Origin: Paraglaciecola hydrolytica
Lineage (GTDB): Bacteria > Pseudomonadota > Gammaproteobacteria > Enterobacterales > Alteromonadaceae
Direction of reading: 5' to 3'
DNA length: 64,000 bases
Assembly: GCF_001565895.1 (NCBI RefSeq)
Contig: NZ_LSNE01000011.1
Span: forward strand, 62,892 to 126,891
Shown here: in pieces, positions 27,172-37,193 of the stretch
How positions within the stretch are numbered: the first letter of the stretch is position 1
How the letters are laid out: each line of letters starts with the position of its first letter
The notes under the pieces: model-generated
Databases searched by the model: none
The model's input: the letters and a program-made list of their open reading frames with translations, nothing else
Told to the model about the DNA's origin: nothing
Program-made: the position numbers and the translations under genes

Positions 27172-29478
27172 TTAGAAAAAATTAATTTTAGCTTCGATAC
27201 CAAAAATGCGTGGTGAATTGACGATACCTGTCAGGTTATTAAAGTCTATCGCACCTTTGACGTTTTCTGCGTCGGTAATATTGCGGCCAAACAGGGCAAC
27301 AGTATAATTATTGGCGAAGTTTTCATAACCTATACGTAAACCACCTTCCACATTTCCATCAGTCGTGAACTCAACTGAGTCATATAGGAATAAGCTCGTT
27401 TCACCTTGGTAAGCCCAATCGGTATACACAAAAACCTCACCGTCATTACCCATTGGCATTGAATAACGCGCGGTAACATTAAAGATGGATTCAGGTGCTT
27501 GTGGGAAAGGATTGCCGTCGATTGAGGCTTTAAATCCGTCTGGACGTGGGTCACGTACCGTACAGTTGCCGGTTGAACCAAACGCTGGGTTAGCGCCACA
27601 TGGCAATACCGTTAGGGTGTCATCTTGAATTTCAGTATGGTTGTAGCTGTAGCCGGCAGTTAACATCAGGTTATCGTTTACCACATATTGCGCATCGACT
27701 TCAAAGCCGTAACCTATGCCTTTATCAGCATTGATCAGCGCAGTGTTGTTGGCTCCGCCACCAATGGCTGAAAACTGCACATCGTCAATCACATAATAAA
27801 AGGTTGCTACGTTTAAACGCAGTGAGTTGTCCAATAAATCAGACTTGAAACCTAATTCGATAGAATTGATGGTTTCAGAATCAGCCACAGAAGGCGCGCC
27901 TTCAAATGCCACATCACGACCTTGAATGGTTTGCGCTCTGAAGCCATTAGCAACACGAGCAAACACAGAAGTAGTTTCATTTAGGCGATAGTTTGCGCTT
28001 AATTCCCAGTTCACTTGCCCATCGTCTACATTGATATCGTCGTAATCTTGAATGCTGGCATCTCCGGTTACTAAAGCAAAACCGTTAACGTTTTGCGCAC
28101 CAACACGTAATGATTTTTCGTCATAGGTGTAACGTAGGCCGCCGGTAATATCGAGTTTATCGTTTACTGCGTAAGATAGTTGTGAAAATACTGCCCAACT
28201 GGTGTTTTCGTGAAATACCGTAGTCGCACCATAATAGCCATCAATGCTGGTTACGTTGAAAGATGAGTCGTAATAAAACGCACCTGCCTGCCAACTAAGT
28301 GCGTCAGTAGTTGCGCTAGCAAAACGGATCTCTTGGGTGAATTGTTTTAGATCATCCAAGTTATCCTGAGTAACTGCACCAAAAGCGATAAAACCCGGAT
28401 AGGTTAACTCTTCAGTGCCGTCGCCATTAATATCCGCCGGAGCAAATAAAGAAACACCCCCATCGATATCACCAAGGCTTAAACCTTCGGCATTTTCTAT
28501 GGCAGTAATACTGGTAACGTCCATGCCATCAAAACCAAATTCTAGTTTTAACGAGGCTCCATAATTTTCATAGGTTTGTGGGTTGTTATCAGCACCATTG
28601 CCATCTACGTCGCCATCGTAGTACACCACATCGCGGTCAAAGTTTTGATTTAAGTCATTGCTGCCTTTGGTAAAAACGTTGGCACGAAACACCGAGGCTG
28701 TGCCATCAAGTTCACGACCATGTACATTGAATAAGGCAGAAAAATTTTCACTCGGTGAATAAAGTAACTGGGCACGCCAGGCTTTTTCATCAAAGCCACC
28801 AAAAGCGTCTTTTTCTTTGGTGTAAGCATTATCAATCCAGTCTTCGCGGTTTTGCGACAAAACCGAGACACGGGCCGATAAATTTTCAGCCAAACCGCCG
28901 CCTACTGCACCTTCAAAATTGACCGTGCCTAAATTACCTAAACCTAATTTTGCGTAAGCATCAAAACTTTCAGTTGGTTTGACTGAGTCAAACTTAATGA
29001 TACCGGCGGTTGTGTTACGGCCAAAAAGGGTACCTTGTGGACCGCGGATCACTTCAACTTGCGCAACATCAAATAGAGGGAAGCTTTTGAGGATAACGTT
29101 TTCTTTGACCACATCATCCATCACGATGGAAACCGGTTGTGAGGCAGCCAAGTCAAAATCGGTATTACCTAAACCTCGAATATAAAAACGCGGTGCTACA
29201 CGACCATTGGATGTTTCGGCATATAAACCGGGCACACGTACCGCTAGCGCCAGAATATCTTCGCCGCCTGAAAACATGCTTTCAAACTTTTCACCACTTA
29301 AAGTGGCAATAGAAATCGGCACTTCTTGAATGCTCTGTGTACGTTTTTGCGCCGTAACTGTGATTTGTTCAAGACCTTTGTCTTCTACTTTTTTACCGGA
29401 GTCTTGAGCGTTGGCTATTTGACCTGCTAGTGCTGCTTGGATGCACAAGGCTAAAACTGCTTTATTGATATTTTTCAT
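27172..29478 (-). CDS. TonB-dependent outer-membrane receptor
   Basis: 768 residues: signal peptide (about 1-24), plug domain (about 40-160, EQITVTAQKRTQSIQEVPIS, RGPQGTLFGRNTTAGI) and a 22-strand barrel with the C-terminal segment ending in aromatic Phe-Phe (GIEAKINFF). The IRGLGN and GRNTTAG motifs place it in the large subgroup used for carbohydrates and other organic ligands in marine bacteria rather than classic siderophore receptors, but the ligand cannot be read. It would be powered by the TonB/ExbBD genes at 34-39 kb. It stands alone, convergent with glyA. Confidence 0.95.
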   Translation of the reverse strand: MKNINKAVLALCIQAALAGQIANAQDSGKKVEDKGLEQITVTAQKRTQSIQEVPISIATLSGEKFESMFSGGEDILALAVRVPGLYAETSNGRVAPRFYIRGLGNTDFDLAASQPVSIVMDDVVKENVILKSFPLFDVAQVEVIRGPQGTLFGRNTTAGIIKFDSVKPTESFDAYAKLGLGNLGTVNFEGAVGGGLAENLSARVSVLSQNREDWIDNAYTKEKDAFGGFDEKAWRAQLLYSPSENFSALFNVHGRELDGTASVFRANVFTKGSNDLNQNFDRDVVYYDGDVDGNGADNNPQTYENYGASLKLEFGFDGMDVTSITAIENAEGLSLGDIDGGVSLFAPADINGDGTEELTYPGFIAFGAVTQDNLDDLKQFTQEIRFASATTDALSWQAGAFYYDSSFNVTSIDGYYGATTVFHENTSWAVFSQLSYAVNDKLDITGGLRYTYDEKSLRVGAQNVNGFALVTGDASIQDYDDINVDDGQVNWELSANYRLNETTSVFARVANGFRAQTIQGRDVAFEGAPSVADSETINSIELGFKSDLLDNSLRLNVATFYYVIDDVQFSAIGGGANNTALINADKGIGYGFEVDAQYVVNDNLMLTAGYSYNHTEIQDDTLTVLPCGANPAFGSTGNCTVRDPRPDGFKASIDGNPFPQAPESIFNVTARYSMPMGNDGEVFVYTDWAYQGETSLFLYDSVEFTTDGNVEGGLRIGYENFANNYTVALFGRNITDAENVKGAIDFNNLTGIVNSPRIFGIEAKINFF

Positions 29479-29516
29479 TTGGATTACCAGTAGTTAGTGT
29501 GTGTTTATTCTAGTTT

Positions 29517-29658
29517 TATATCCGTTATCTATGAAACGGCACGTTTGTTGGCTTCACTCATTCGCCATGATATGTAAAAAAACTTAGCACTTAGTACTGC
29601 TAAGCTCATAGGGGCATTCATGTGCCGCCTCCGTGCAATTCCAATGACTTTGGGTATA
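29517..29658. repeat. Dispersed repeat, copy 1 (TATA-CCC ends)
   Basis: About 140 bases related to 42435-42578. Shared blocks include GTTTGTTGGCTTCACTCA (GTTTGTTTGCTGCACTCAC in copy 2), CACTTAGT-CTGCTAAG, CCGTGCAATTCCAATGACTTTGGGTATA. The ends are inverted (TATATCC / GGGTATA). The rest of the 398-base gap up to 29876 has no gene I can support; a short open frame at 29620-29823 lies across the repeat and is not credible. Confidence 0.6.
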
Positions 29659-29876
29659 CAGTGTTTCAATCATTCGTACTCAAAACCCAATCAGTCTAAG
29701 GTATTTTGCGCTAGGTGTTATCTCTCAGTCGTAACAAAGAATGACCGATTAAACGTATACGCTAATCTGTGGTTTGCAAGTATTGTGTGTATCGTTTGTA
29801 ACGCAGAAGGACTCTGGGTTTAAAGATAGTGAGTAATATTGGCGACAAAATATAACTGCGCATTCAAGATGCTTGT

Positions 29877-30686
29877 TTACTTTTGCTGTTGTTTGGCAAA
29901 AGATTCCAGTCGTTCAATAATGGTTTCAGCAAACACACCCTGATACAACTGGCGCATGCTGCCGTCTAAGTAACTTTGTTCAAGTGCTTGTTGCCAGCGT
30001 GTCACTTTTTCATCAGAAAAATCCTTTGAAAATGCCAAATACATTTGGCTTTCTTTCAGATATAGCACAGGTTTGATGTCGATTTGTTGTCGAGCTAATT
30101 CATCGACTACCTCAGTAGCCATTAATTCGCTTAAGGTAATTAAATCAACTCTACCTAAACGCAACATATCAATACATTCACCACTTCTACTGGTGAGGAC
30201 AAGGTTAGTATTTTCCGAAAAACCTAGCTTTTTAATATCATCGACAATGGCTGACTTACGGTAACTGCAGGCAATATTTTTATGATTGAGCTGCTCCGCA
30301 GTAAACTCACTGTCTGGCCGCTGTGATCGAGCGTACAAATGAATTTTATAGCTTTTCAGTGGGCCAACCCATTTAAAAAAGGGCTCTCTATTAAGGGTTT
30401 TTACCGTTTCAAATAAAATCACATTCTCATGGGTTTGGGCATGTAGTAAACCGCGACTCCAAGGCATGATGATAAAGCTGCCTTGTTCATCTAAGCGCTG
30501 CATTAATAGCGTGATTAAATCGACGGTAACTCCGCTAACCTTACCTTGGTCATCTAAAAACTCTGCGGGTGGATTGTGTTCAGTAATCAACTGCAATGTC
30601 ATTGGCGTTTGAATAGCAGAGCTGGCAGATACCGGCGTTACAATGAGCAATAAACTGTAAAAGAATGCCCGAAGCGGCATCGACAT
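29877..30686 (-). CDS. Periplasmic solute-binding-protein-like (PBPb) protein
   Basis: 269 residues with signal peptide (about 1-24) and two-lobed type II binding fold: LQLITEHNPPAEFLDDQGKVSG, VDLITLLMQRL, IIMPWSRGL, LGRVDLITLSELMATEVV, SYLDGSMRQLYQGVF. This is the ABC amino-acid-binding-like family often found without a transporter in Alteromonadales and Shewanella. Its leader holds no other gene. It may sense or sequester a ligand rather than feed a permease. Confidence 0.85.
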   Translation of the reverse strand: MSMPLRAFFYSLLLIVTPVSASSAIQTPMTLQLITEHNPPAEFLDDQGKVSGVTVDLITLLMQRLDEQGSFIIMPWSRGLLHAQTHENVILFETVKTLNREPFFKWVGPLKSYKIHLYARSQRPDSEFTAEQLNHKNIACSYRKSAIVDDIKKLGFSENTNLVLTSRSGECIDMLRLGRVDLITLSELMATEVVDELARQQIDIKPVLYLKESQMYLAFSKDFSDEKVTRWQQALEQSYLDGSMRQLYQGVFAETIIERLESFAKQQQK

Positions 30687-30848
30687 AGAAAAACCTGTTT
30701 TATTAAAGCAATTGGCAACTTAATAACATAGCAAAGATGAACTAACAAGCTGCGGTTTGGGAGGGGCGTTGCTGCTTTGGTTGGCTACCTTGGCGAGCTT
30801 TTTGTACCGCAGCTACGCAAGCTCAGTTAAAACTTAAATAATTTAATG

Positions 30849-30876
30849 CTTGAAAAGTGTTTTTTAGTCCCTATCT
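30849..30876 (+). promoter_or_regulatory. Sigma32 (heat-shock) promoter of htpG
   Basis: CTTGAAA (30849-30855), 13 bases, CCCTATCT (30869-30876). The sigma32 consensus is CTTGAAA-N11-16-CCCCATNT, so the only mismatch is one base in the -10. It lies about 45 bases before the htpG start. Confidence 0.85.
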
Positions 30877-30920
30877 CCTGTCTGTCGTTTTTGTAACTAA
30901 TTATTAGGAGATTTTTGTCC

Positions 30921-32855
30921 ATGACTGAAGCCATTCATCCAGAAAAACATGGTTTTCAGACTGAAGTTAAGCAACTTCTTCAGCTGATGATCCATTCCCT
31001 CTATTCCAATAAAGAAATATTTTTACGAGAGCTAATTTCTAATGCGGCCGATGCGGCAGATAAATTGCGTTTCAGAGCACTGTCCCAAGACAGTTTGTAT
31101 GAAGGTGATGGCGATTTACACGTCAAGCTGAGCATAGATAAAGAAGCCGGCACTGTTACTATTGCCGATAACGGCATAGGTATGACTAAAGCTGAAGCAA
31201 TCGAACACTTAGGCACTATAGCTAAGTCAGGCACCAAAGAATTTTTCGGTAAGTTATCCGGTGATCAAGCGAAAGATTCTCAGTTGATCGGTCAATTTGG
31301 TGTAGGTTTTTACTCAGCCTTTATTGTTGCCGATAAGGTAACTGTACGCACTCGTGCCGCAGGTACAGATAAAAACACCGGTGTTGAATGGCAATCTGAG
31401 GGTGAAGGTGAATTCACTACCGCTGACATCGTAAAAGCTGAACGTGGTACCGAAATTATTTTGCATTTACGTGAAGAGGAAAAAGAATTTTTAGATGATT
31501 GGCGTTTACGCTCCATCGTCAGCAAATATTCTGATCACATCAGTATTCCAGTCAAAATGTACAAAGCCGAAGTACCTGAGCGTGATGGTCCTGAAGTAGA
31601 TGGTAAAAAGGAAAAAATTCCAGCTGTTCCAGCCACATGGGAAGCGGTAAACAAAGCCACTGCTTTGTGGACTCGTGATAAGTCAGAAGTATCTGATGAG
31701 GAATATAAAGAATTTTATAAACATATTTCCCATGACTTTGCGGATCCTATGACATGGGCACACAATAAGGTAGAGGGTAAAACTGAATATACCAGTTTGC
31801 TGTATATTCCTAGTAAAGCGCCTTACGACTTGTGGAATCGCGAGCAAAAACATGGTTTAAAACTTTATGTGCAACGTGTATTCATCATGGATGACGCGGA
31901 GCAGATGCTGCCCAACTACCTGCGTTTTGTGAAAGGTTTATTAGATTCAAATGATTTACCTTTAAACGTATCTCGCGAAATATTGCAAGACAACAAAGTA
32001 TCTCAAGCCATGCGTCAGGGTTGCACTAAACGTGTATTGCAGATGCTGGAAAAAATCGCCAAAAACGATGCTGATAAATATCAAGCGTTTTGGGGTGAGT
32101 TTGGTAATGTATTAAAAGAAGGCCCAGCTGAAGATCACGCTAATAAAGATAAAATTGCTGGTTTGATGCGTTTTGCGTCTACGCATAATGACTCTGATGT
32201 GCAAAACGTTTCATTGGCTGATTACATTAGTCGCATGCAAGAAAAACAAGAGAAGATTTATTACATCACCGCTGATAGCTATAAAGCAGCTAAATCCAGC
32301 CCGCATTTAGAGATTTTCCGCAAAAAAGGCATTGAAGTATTGTTAATGTCTGATCGTATTGACGAATGGTTGATGTCTCATCTGTCTGATTTTGAAGAAA
32401 AATCTTTGCAGTCGATTACTCATGGCGCCTTAGATTTAGGTGACTTAGACGATGAAGAGAGCAAAAATGCCCTTAAAGAAGCAGAAAAACAAGTTTCAGG
32501 TTTAGCTGAGCGAGTTAAAGCTGCTTTAGGTGATAAAGTTAAAGATGTGAAATTTACCCATCGTTTAACGGATTCTCCGGCATGTATCGTGGCGGATGAA
32601 AATGGCATGACCACACAAATGATTAAGCTCATGCAGGCTGCAGGTCAGCCAGTGCCAGATGCTCAGTATCATTTTGAACTCAATCCTGAACATCAACTGG
32701 TTAAATTACTGGCTGATGTACAAGATGAAGAGCAATTTTCACAGTGGACAGAGGTCTTGTTTGACCAAGCAGCCTTGTCTGAACAGGGTAGTTTGAAGGA
32801 CCCTGCGAGCTTTGTGCAGAATTTAAACAAGCTCCTAATTAACTTAGTGAAATAA
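30921..32855 (+). CDS. htpG: Molecular chaperone HtpG (bacterial Hsp90)
   Basis: 644 residues, cytoplasmic homodimeric ATP-dependent chaperone. GHKL ATPase motifs: [18 protein letters not shown] (Mg-binding Asn), [28 protein letters not shown]. The middle-domain Arg is in [12 protein letters not shown]. The in-frame TTG at 30915 is rejected in favour of the ATG at 30921, with AGGAG 10 bases ahead and the conserved glutamate-rich start. The heat-shock promoter upstream fits the function. It is followed by a terminator and adk, the same order as in E. coli. Confidence 0.98.
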   Translation: MTEAIHPEKHGFQTEVKQLLQLMIHSLYSNKEIFLRELISNAADAADKLRFRALSQDSLYEGDGDLHVKLSIDKEAGTVTIADNGIGMTKAEAIEHLGTIAKSGTKEFFGKLSGDQAKDSQLIGQFGVGFYSAFIVADKVTVRTRAAGTDKNTGVEWQSEGEGEFTTADIVKAERGTEIILHLREEEKEFLDDWRLRSIVSKYSDHISIPVKMYKAEVPERDGPEVDGKKEKIPAVPATWEAVNKATALWTRDKSEVSDEEYKEFYKHISHDFADPMTWAHNKVEGKTEYTSLLYIPSKAPYDLWNREQKHGLKLYVQRVFIMDDAEQMLPNYLRFVKGLLDSNDLPLNVSREILQDNKVSQAMRQGCTKRVLQMLEKIAKNDADKYQAFWGEFGNVLKEGPAEDHANKDKIAGLMRFASTHNDSDVQNVSLADYISRMQEKQEKIYYITADSYKAAKSSPHLEIFRKKGIEVLLMSDRIDEWLMSHLSDFEEKSLQSITHGALDLGDLDDEESKNALKEAEKQVSGLAERVKAALGDKVKDVKFTHRLTDSPACIVADENGMTTQMIKLMQAAGQPVPDAQYHFELNPEHQLVKLLADVQDEEQFSQWTEVLFDQAALSEQGSLKDPASFVQNLNKLLINLVK

Positions 32856-32882
32856 CGTTGTCATTGTTAGGTTTAGATAAGT

Positions 32883-32909
32883 AAAAGCGGGCCTTAGTGC
32901 CCGTTTTTG
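32883..32909 (+). terminator. Intrinsic terminator after htpG
   Basis: AAAAGCGGGC-CTTAGT-GCCCGTTTTT hairpin, about 28 bases past the htpG stop. Confidence 0.85.
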
Positions 32910-33025
32910 TGTCAACTATCTAAAACCTCAAAAATTATCATTAGGAACGGCCTTGCAAACTTAATATTCTTGTAACATTAAAGGTGAATGTGTAAAGTTG
33001 CGGGCTTATATTTTTGCAGGGTTAA

Positions 33026-33685
<660 letters not shown>

Positions 33686-33708
33686 GTTTAATCTTGTGTT
33701 TTGCTCTT

Positions 33709-33732
33709 AAAGCCCGCCGTGCGCGGGCTTTT
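33709..33732 (+). terminator. Intrinsic terminator after adk
   Basis: AAAGCCCGC-CGTGC-GCGGGCTTTT hairpin, about 24 bases beyond the adk stop. Confidence 0.85.
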
Positions 33733-33778
33733 GGCTTTATATATCAGTCAATCAGTAAGTTATTAATATAACTTGGGC

Positions 33779-34231
33779 TTACTGCTTAACTTCTTCTACC
33801 GGTTTTTCACGCATTTCTTGCATCGTCTCTTGCTCATTCCTCTTGCTCATCCTGTCGATATTGCGCTGGTTGTCACGATAGACAAAATCGCCATTTTTGT
33901 AACCTTCCTCAAAATTCGCTCTGGCTTCTAAGGGGCAGTTATTAGTGATGGGCAGATTATTGAGTCCACGTTTATTGCCATTTTCATAAGTGCAATATTC
34001 TGTTATCCCCACACTAAACCCTTGTATAAATTCTGCTTTGGCTTCGGCAGGAAGACGTTCACCACAATGTTTAACATAGTGTTCAAAGTTGCGAACTGAT
34101 TTACCGTCTAAAGCCGTATTTTTTCCTTGTTCATGCCAGCTTTGCACTGAGCAATTAACCACAGTATCTGGGGTTGAACCACAACTGAGTAAACTACTAA
34201 TACCTATTAAAATAAGCGTTAATTTAAGCAT
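33779..34231 (-). CDS. DUF2799 family lipoprotein
   Basis: 150 residues, signal with lipobox LLSC (Cys17). The mature part has the DUF2799 pattern: WHEQGKNTALDGK, HCGERLPAEAKAEFIQGFSVGITEYC, NKRGLNNLPITNNCP, FEEGYKNGDFVYR. Several conserved cysteines probably form disulfides. It lies just downstream of the TonB2-type operon on the same strand, 31 bases after the TPR gene, and could be read with it. Its function is unknown. Confidence 0.88.
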   Translation of the reverse strand: MLKLTLILIGISSLLSCGSTPDTVVNCSVQSWHEQGKNTALDGKSVRNFEHYVKHCGERLPAEAKAEFIQGFSVGITEYCTYENGNKRGLNNLPITNNCPLEARANFEEGYKNGDFVYRDNQRNIDRMSKRNEQETMQEMREKPVEEVKQ

Positions 34232-34262
34232 GTGTATTTTCCTTATATTGGGTTTTTAATAA

Positions 34263-35639
34263 TTAACTACTGAGTTGATTTTGCGCACGTACTATGTTTT
34301 CAATGGTTTCAATTTTATCTTTTAAATCATAGAGTTCAGGAAATTTGTTCAAGGCACGTTTGAGCTGAGTTAATGCTGATTGGAAATCTTTATTATTGAT
34401 GTAGAGTTGAGCACGGCCTAGTATTGCCTGTTTTTCAGTTTTTCTAATTCCTTCGGCACGAACATAAAGTAACTCTGCTCGTACATAATGTTTTTGGGTG
34501 ACGCTGAAATCAGCATAACTGAGCAGGGTTTCACCCTCGGCTGGATTTTTATCCAGAGCTAAGCCATAGAATTTTTCAGCTTCTTTGGGATGTTGTAGAA
34601 CCTGCTGGATACGAGCGCGGTGGCTGTAATACAAACCTTGATCATTGGTGCTCATGGCGCTTAACTTGGGGGCGACGTTGTCGAGTAATTGCTCGGCATA
34701 AGTCCACATTTCGGTTTGTCCCAGCCAGGTTAAATATTCATTTAACAAAACCATATCTAACTGAGTACGATTGATATGTTGACTAATAAGTTGTAGTGCC
34801 CGGGCAAAACTATTGAGTTGTAAATGCAGCTGCGCCGCGGTTTTAAGGTTTTTGTCGCTATCTTCACCTAACAAAATAGCCATTTCTAACGCAGCTAAGG
34901 CTCCTTGTGGATCACTGACATTGAGCGCCAATGCCGCTTTGTTTAACCACAACTGTGGGTCACTAGGTTGTTTATTTAATGCTTCTTCTAGCAAAGCTTG
35001 GGCCGCAGGATACATTTTAGCCTGAGTGAGTGCCGCCAATAATCCTTGCTGCCATTGCGAGTTTTCAGGCTCTAAGGCCATCGCTTGTTGATAGGATGAA
35101 ATGGCGCTGAACGCACCGTACTGCATTAGGTTAAGATAACCTAACTGGCCATGGATCAGTGCCGAGTTCGAACCAAAAGTGATGGCTTTGGCAAAATGTT
35201 TACGTGCATTGGTGAAGTCTTGACGAATAAGGTAAAGCTGCCCTAAGTCTGCATGGACTCTGACCAGTTCCGGTTTGCGCACGAGTACAGCTTGGTAGAC
35301 TGTGAGTGCTTCGTCATACATGTTGAGTGAAAAATACACCTGCGCTTTGAGTGTTAACATCGCTGGGCTGAGCTCAATATCATAAAAGTTATTCAGCTCT
35401 TTAAGTACTTCATCACGTTGATTGTTTTCGAGCAAAGAACGTAAACGTTCGGCAATTTCATATTCTTCCGGTGCTACTGAGGCCTCACGTTCTCGATAAG
35501 GTCCGGTAAATTGAGGCAAAACAAAAGTAGGTGTTGCCAATTCAATTTGCATCGGCGTGGCAGTATGGCCCTGATAATGAATTATACAGATCGTCACAAA
35601 GAGCATAAGCTGCAACGTTGTTTTGTTTAATATGGACAA
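34263..35639 (-). CDS. TPR protein of the TonB2-type operon
   Basis: 458 residues: signal peptide (about 1-24, ending near GHTA) and an array of TPR helices to the C-terminus (e.g. AQVYFSLNMYDEALTVYQAV, ADLGQLYLIRQDFTNARKHF). A TTG start at 35639 is chosen because AGGAG lies 7 bases ahead and a Lys-led signal peptide begins there; the frame is open to 35684, overlapping tonB. This gene is the usual last member of Vibrio/Alteromonas TtpC-type TonB operons, where it is thought to help the energy-transducing complex. Confidence 0.88.
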   Translation of the reverse strand: MSILNKTTLQLMLFVTICIIHYQGHTATPMQIELATPTFVLPQFTGPYREREASVAPEEYEIAERLRSLLENNQRDEVLKELNNFYDIELSPAMLTLKAQVYFSLNMYDEALTVYQAVLVRKPELVRVHADLGQLYLIRQDFTNARKHFAKAITFGSNSALIHGQLGYLNLMQYGAFSAISSYQQAMALEPENSQWQQGLLAALTQAKMYPAAQALLEEALNKQPSDPQLWLNKAALALNVSDPQGALAALEMAILLGEDSDKNLKTAAQLHLQLNSFARALQLISQHINRTQLDMVLLNEYLTWLGQTEMWTYAEQLLDNVAPKLSAMSTNDQGLYYSHRARIQQVLQHPKEAEKFYGLALDKNPAEGETLLSYADFSVTQKHYVRAELLYVRAEGIRKTEKQAILGRAQLYINNKDFQSALTQLKRALNKFPELYDLKDKIETIENIVRAQNQLSS

Positions 35640-35667
35640 GGTAGGGCTCCTGTTGTTAACACTTAGC

Positions 35668-36381
35668 TTAAATTCGGTATTCAAAAATCAGGTTGTAGTC
35701 ATACACTGCTTGCACTGGTAACCCATTTTTGGTGGGAACGGTAAAACGAGCATTTTTCACCCACATACGGATAACATCGACCATGTCGGCATAAACGGGA
35801 TCGGTAATCTTTTTAATATACACATTGCCTTTGTCATCAATAATAATCTGTACTTTGGTATGGACATTTTTAACGCCTTTTCTGATTAAACTCGGCGGAA
35901 ATTGCACGTATTGGGATGACACCAAGCGAGGGCGTTTGTCGAGGTTTTTCATTTCAATAATCGGAAAGTCTACCGACATCGACTGACGCACACTTAAGGT
36001 GTTGATATCAAATTTTGGTTGCTCAACTTTTTCCAGATTGTTCAATCCCAGCGAGGGCACACTGGCAAAGTTCATGGTCGGTCCACCGCCAAGTCCAGTG
36101 ACATTAATCGAAGGTGTTTGTGGACTTATTTCTTGTTGTTGCATTTTTATCGGTGGCGGCGGAGTGGGAGGTGGAGGTAAAGCAAGCTCGACTTTTCTGA
36201 CCAGCAGCTCGCTTTCAGGCTCAAATACCTGTTGTTGTAGTAATAATAATAAGGCGATAAACATCAGCGCCAAAACGACTGCCAAACTCCAACTTACTGC
36301 GCTAATGAGTAGGGTGGAAAGTCTACTTGCAACCCTGCCATTCTTGGGATTGGGGCTGGCAAGTGGCATAGATGCAGTCAT
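35668..36381 (-). CDS. tonB: TonB energy-transducing protein
   Basis: 237 residues: a single N-terminal membrane helix (about 25-49), a short proline stretch LPPPPTPPPPIK and a C-terminal TonB domain (about 150-237) with VQIIIDDKGNVYIKKI and VYDYNLIFEYRI. The spacer is short, so reach across the periplasm would depend on partners such as the TPR protein. It starts 6 bases after exbD. It should energise outer-membrane receptors such as the one at 27172-29478. Confidence 0.93.
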   Translation of the reverse strand: MTASMPLASPNPKNGRVASRLSTLLISAVSWSLAVVLALMFIALLLLLQQQVFEPESELLVRKVELALPPPPTPPPPIKMQQQEISPQTPSINVTGLGGGPTMNFASVPSLGLNNLEKVEQPKFDINTLSVRQSMSVDFPIIEMKNLDKRPRLVSSQYVQFPPSLIRKGVKNVHTKVQIIIDDKGNVYIKKITDPVYADMVDVIRMWVKNARFTVPTKNGLPVQAVYDYNLIFEYRI

Positions 36382-36387
36382 AAGGGA

Positions 36388-36795
36388 TTAATCATTGAGC
36401 GTAGCAATGCTAACACTTTCGATCCCAGCCAATTTGGCTTGATCGATAACCTCGACCAACAGTTCTGTCGGTACTTTTTTGTCGGCTTGGATAACCAGCG
36501 GTTTATTCTCTCGTCTGATTTCCTGGGCTATGGTGGCACGCACACCTTTGACCCCAATGGTAGTGCCGGCATAAACCACTTCTCTATTGGCGGTAATGGC
36601 TATCATCAGAATATTTTTTTGCAATTCTTGGGTGGATACGGCGGTGGGTTTGTCTACTTCCACGCCGGTTTCTTTGACAAAGACGGTCGTCACAATAAAA
36701 AATATTAACAAAATAAATACCACATCCAGCAAGGGTGCTAAATCAATATCCTGTGAGTGGCTTGCTTCGATTTTTTGCTCAATCGGTGATTTCAT
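36388..36795 (-). CDS. exbD: ExbD-family proton-channel subunit
   Basis: 135 residues: one membrane helix (about 18-38) containing the proton-path Asp in IDLAPLLDVVFILLIFFIVT, and a periplasmic domain with NKPLVIQADKKVPTELLVEVID. An upstream ATG at 36816 would add 7 residues, but the one at 36795 overlaps the exbB stop as ATGA and is preferred. Confidence 0.94.
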   Translation of the reverse strand: MKSPIEQKIEASHSQDIDLAPLLDVVFILLIFFIVTTVFVKETGVEVDKPTAVSTQELQKNILMIAITANREVVYAGTTIGVKGVRATIAQEIRRENKPLVIQADKKVPTELLVEVIDQAKLAGIESVSIATLND

Positions 36796-37193
36796 GCTGA
36801 TTGCTCGAGTTGCCAACTAACCATGCGCCGCTGTAGATAGTTAAACATCAGTAAACCTGGGATAACCATTACTAAACCGAGTTGGGTAGTAAATAACGCT
36901 TCTGCAATACCACCACTCAATAGCTCTTGTATGGCAAATCCATTGTTCAAAGTCATGTATTCAAAGGTTTTTAACAAACCGCTAATGGTGCCTAATAGCC
37001 CAAGTAAGGGTAAAGATGACAACAGGATCTTAATACTTGCCGACCAGTTGTGGGTTTTCTGTTGCCAGTGGTGACAGCAAGGTTTGATAAAACATAACTC
37101 GATGAGTAAGGCATAACAAACAATCGCTAGTATAAAAATGGCCCAGATAACCCCATTGTTTAATAGAAAGAGGTGGGAAGATATTAGCGTCAT
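36792..37193 (-). CDS. exbB: ExbB-family (MotA/TolQ/ExbB) proton-channel protein, short form
   Basis: 133 residues with three membrane helices (about 12-32, 55-75, 100-120). Conserved region LPLLGLLGTISGLLKTFEYM and SGGIAEALFTTQLGLVMVIPGLL. This short form is normal for the TtpC-type operon, where a second, longer ExbB-like protein (TtpC) is encoded just upstream. The starts and stops overlap by 4 bases on both sides, indicating coupled translation. Confidence 0.94.
   Translation of the reverse strand: MTLISSHLFLLNNGVIWAIFILAIVCYALLIELCFIKPCCHHWQQKTHNWSASIKILLSSLPLLGLLGTISGLLKTFEYMTLNNGFAIQELLSGGIAEALFTTQLGLVMVIPGLLMFNYLQRRMVSWQLEQSA

Noticed and set aside
29620..29823. Open frame of 67 codons on the plus strand
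   Set aside because: It runs through the dispersed repeat and has no ribosome site or recognisable protein pattern.
35999..36391. 130-codon frame opposite tonB
   Set aside because: Glycine/serine-rich shadow created by the proline-coding stretch of tonB.
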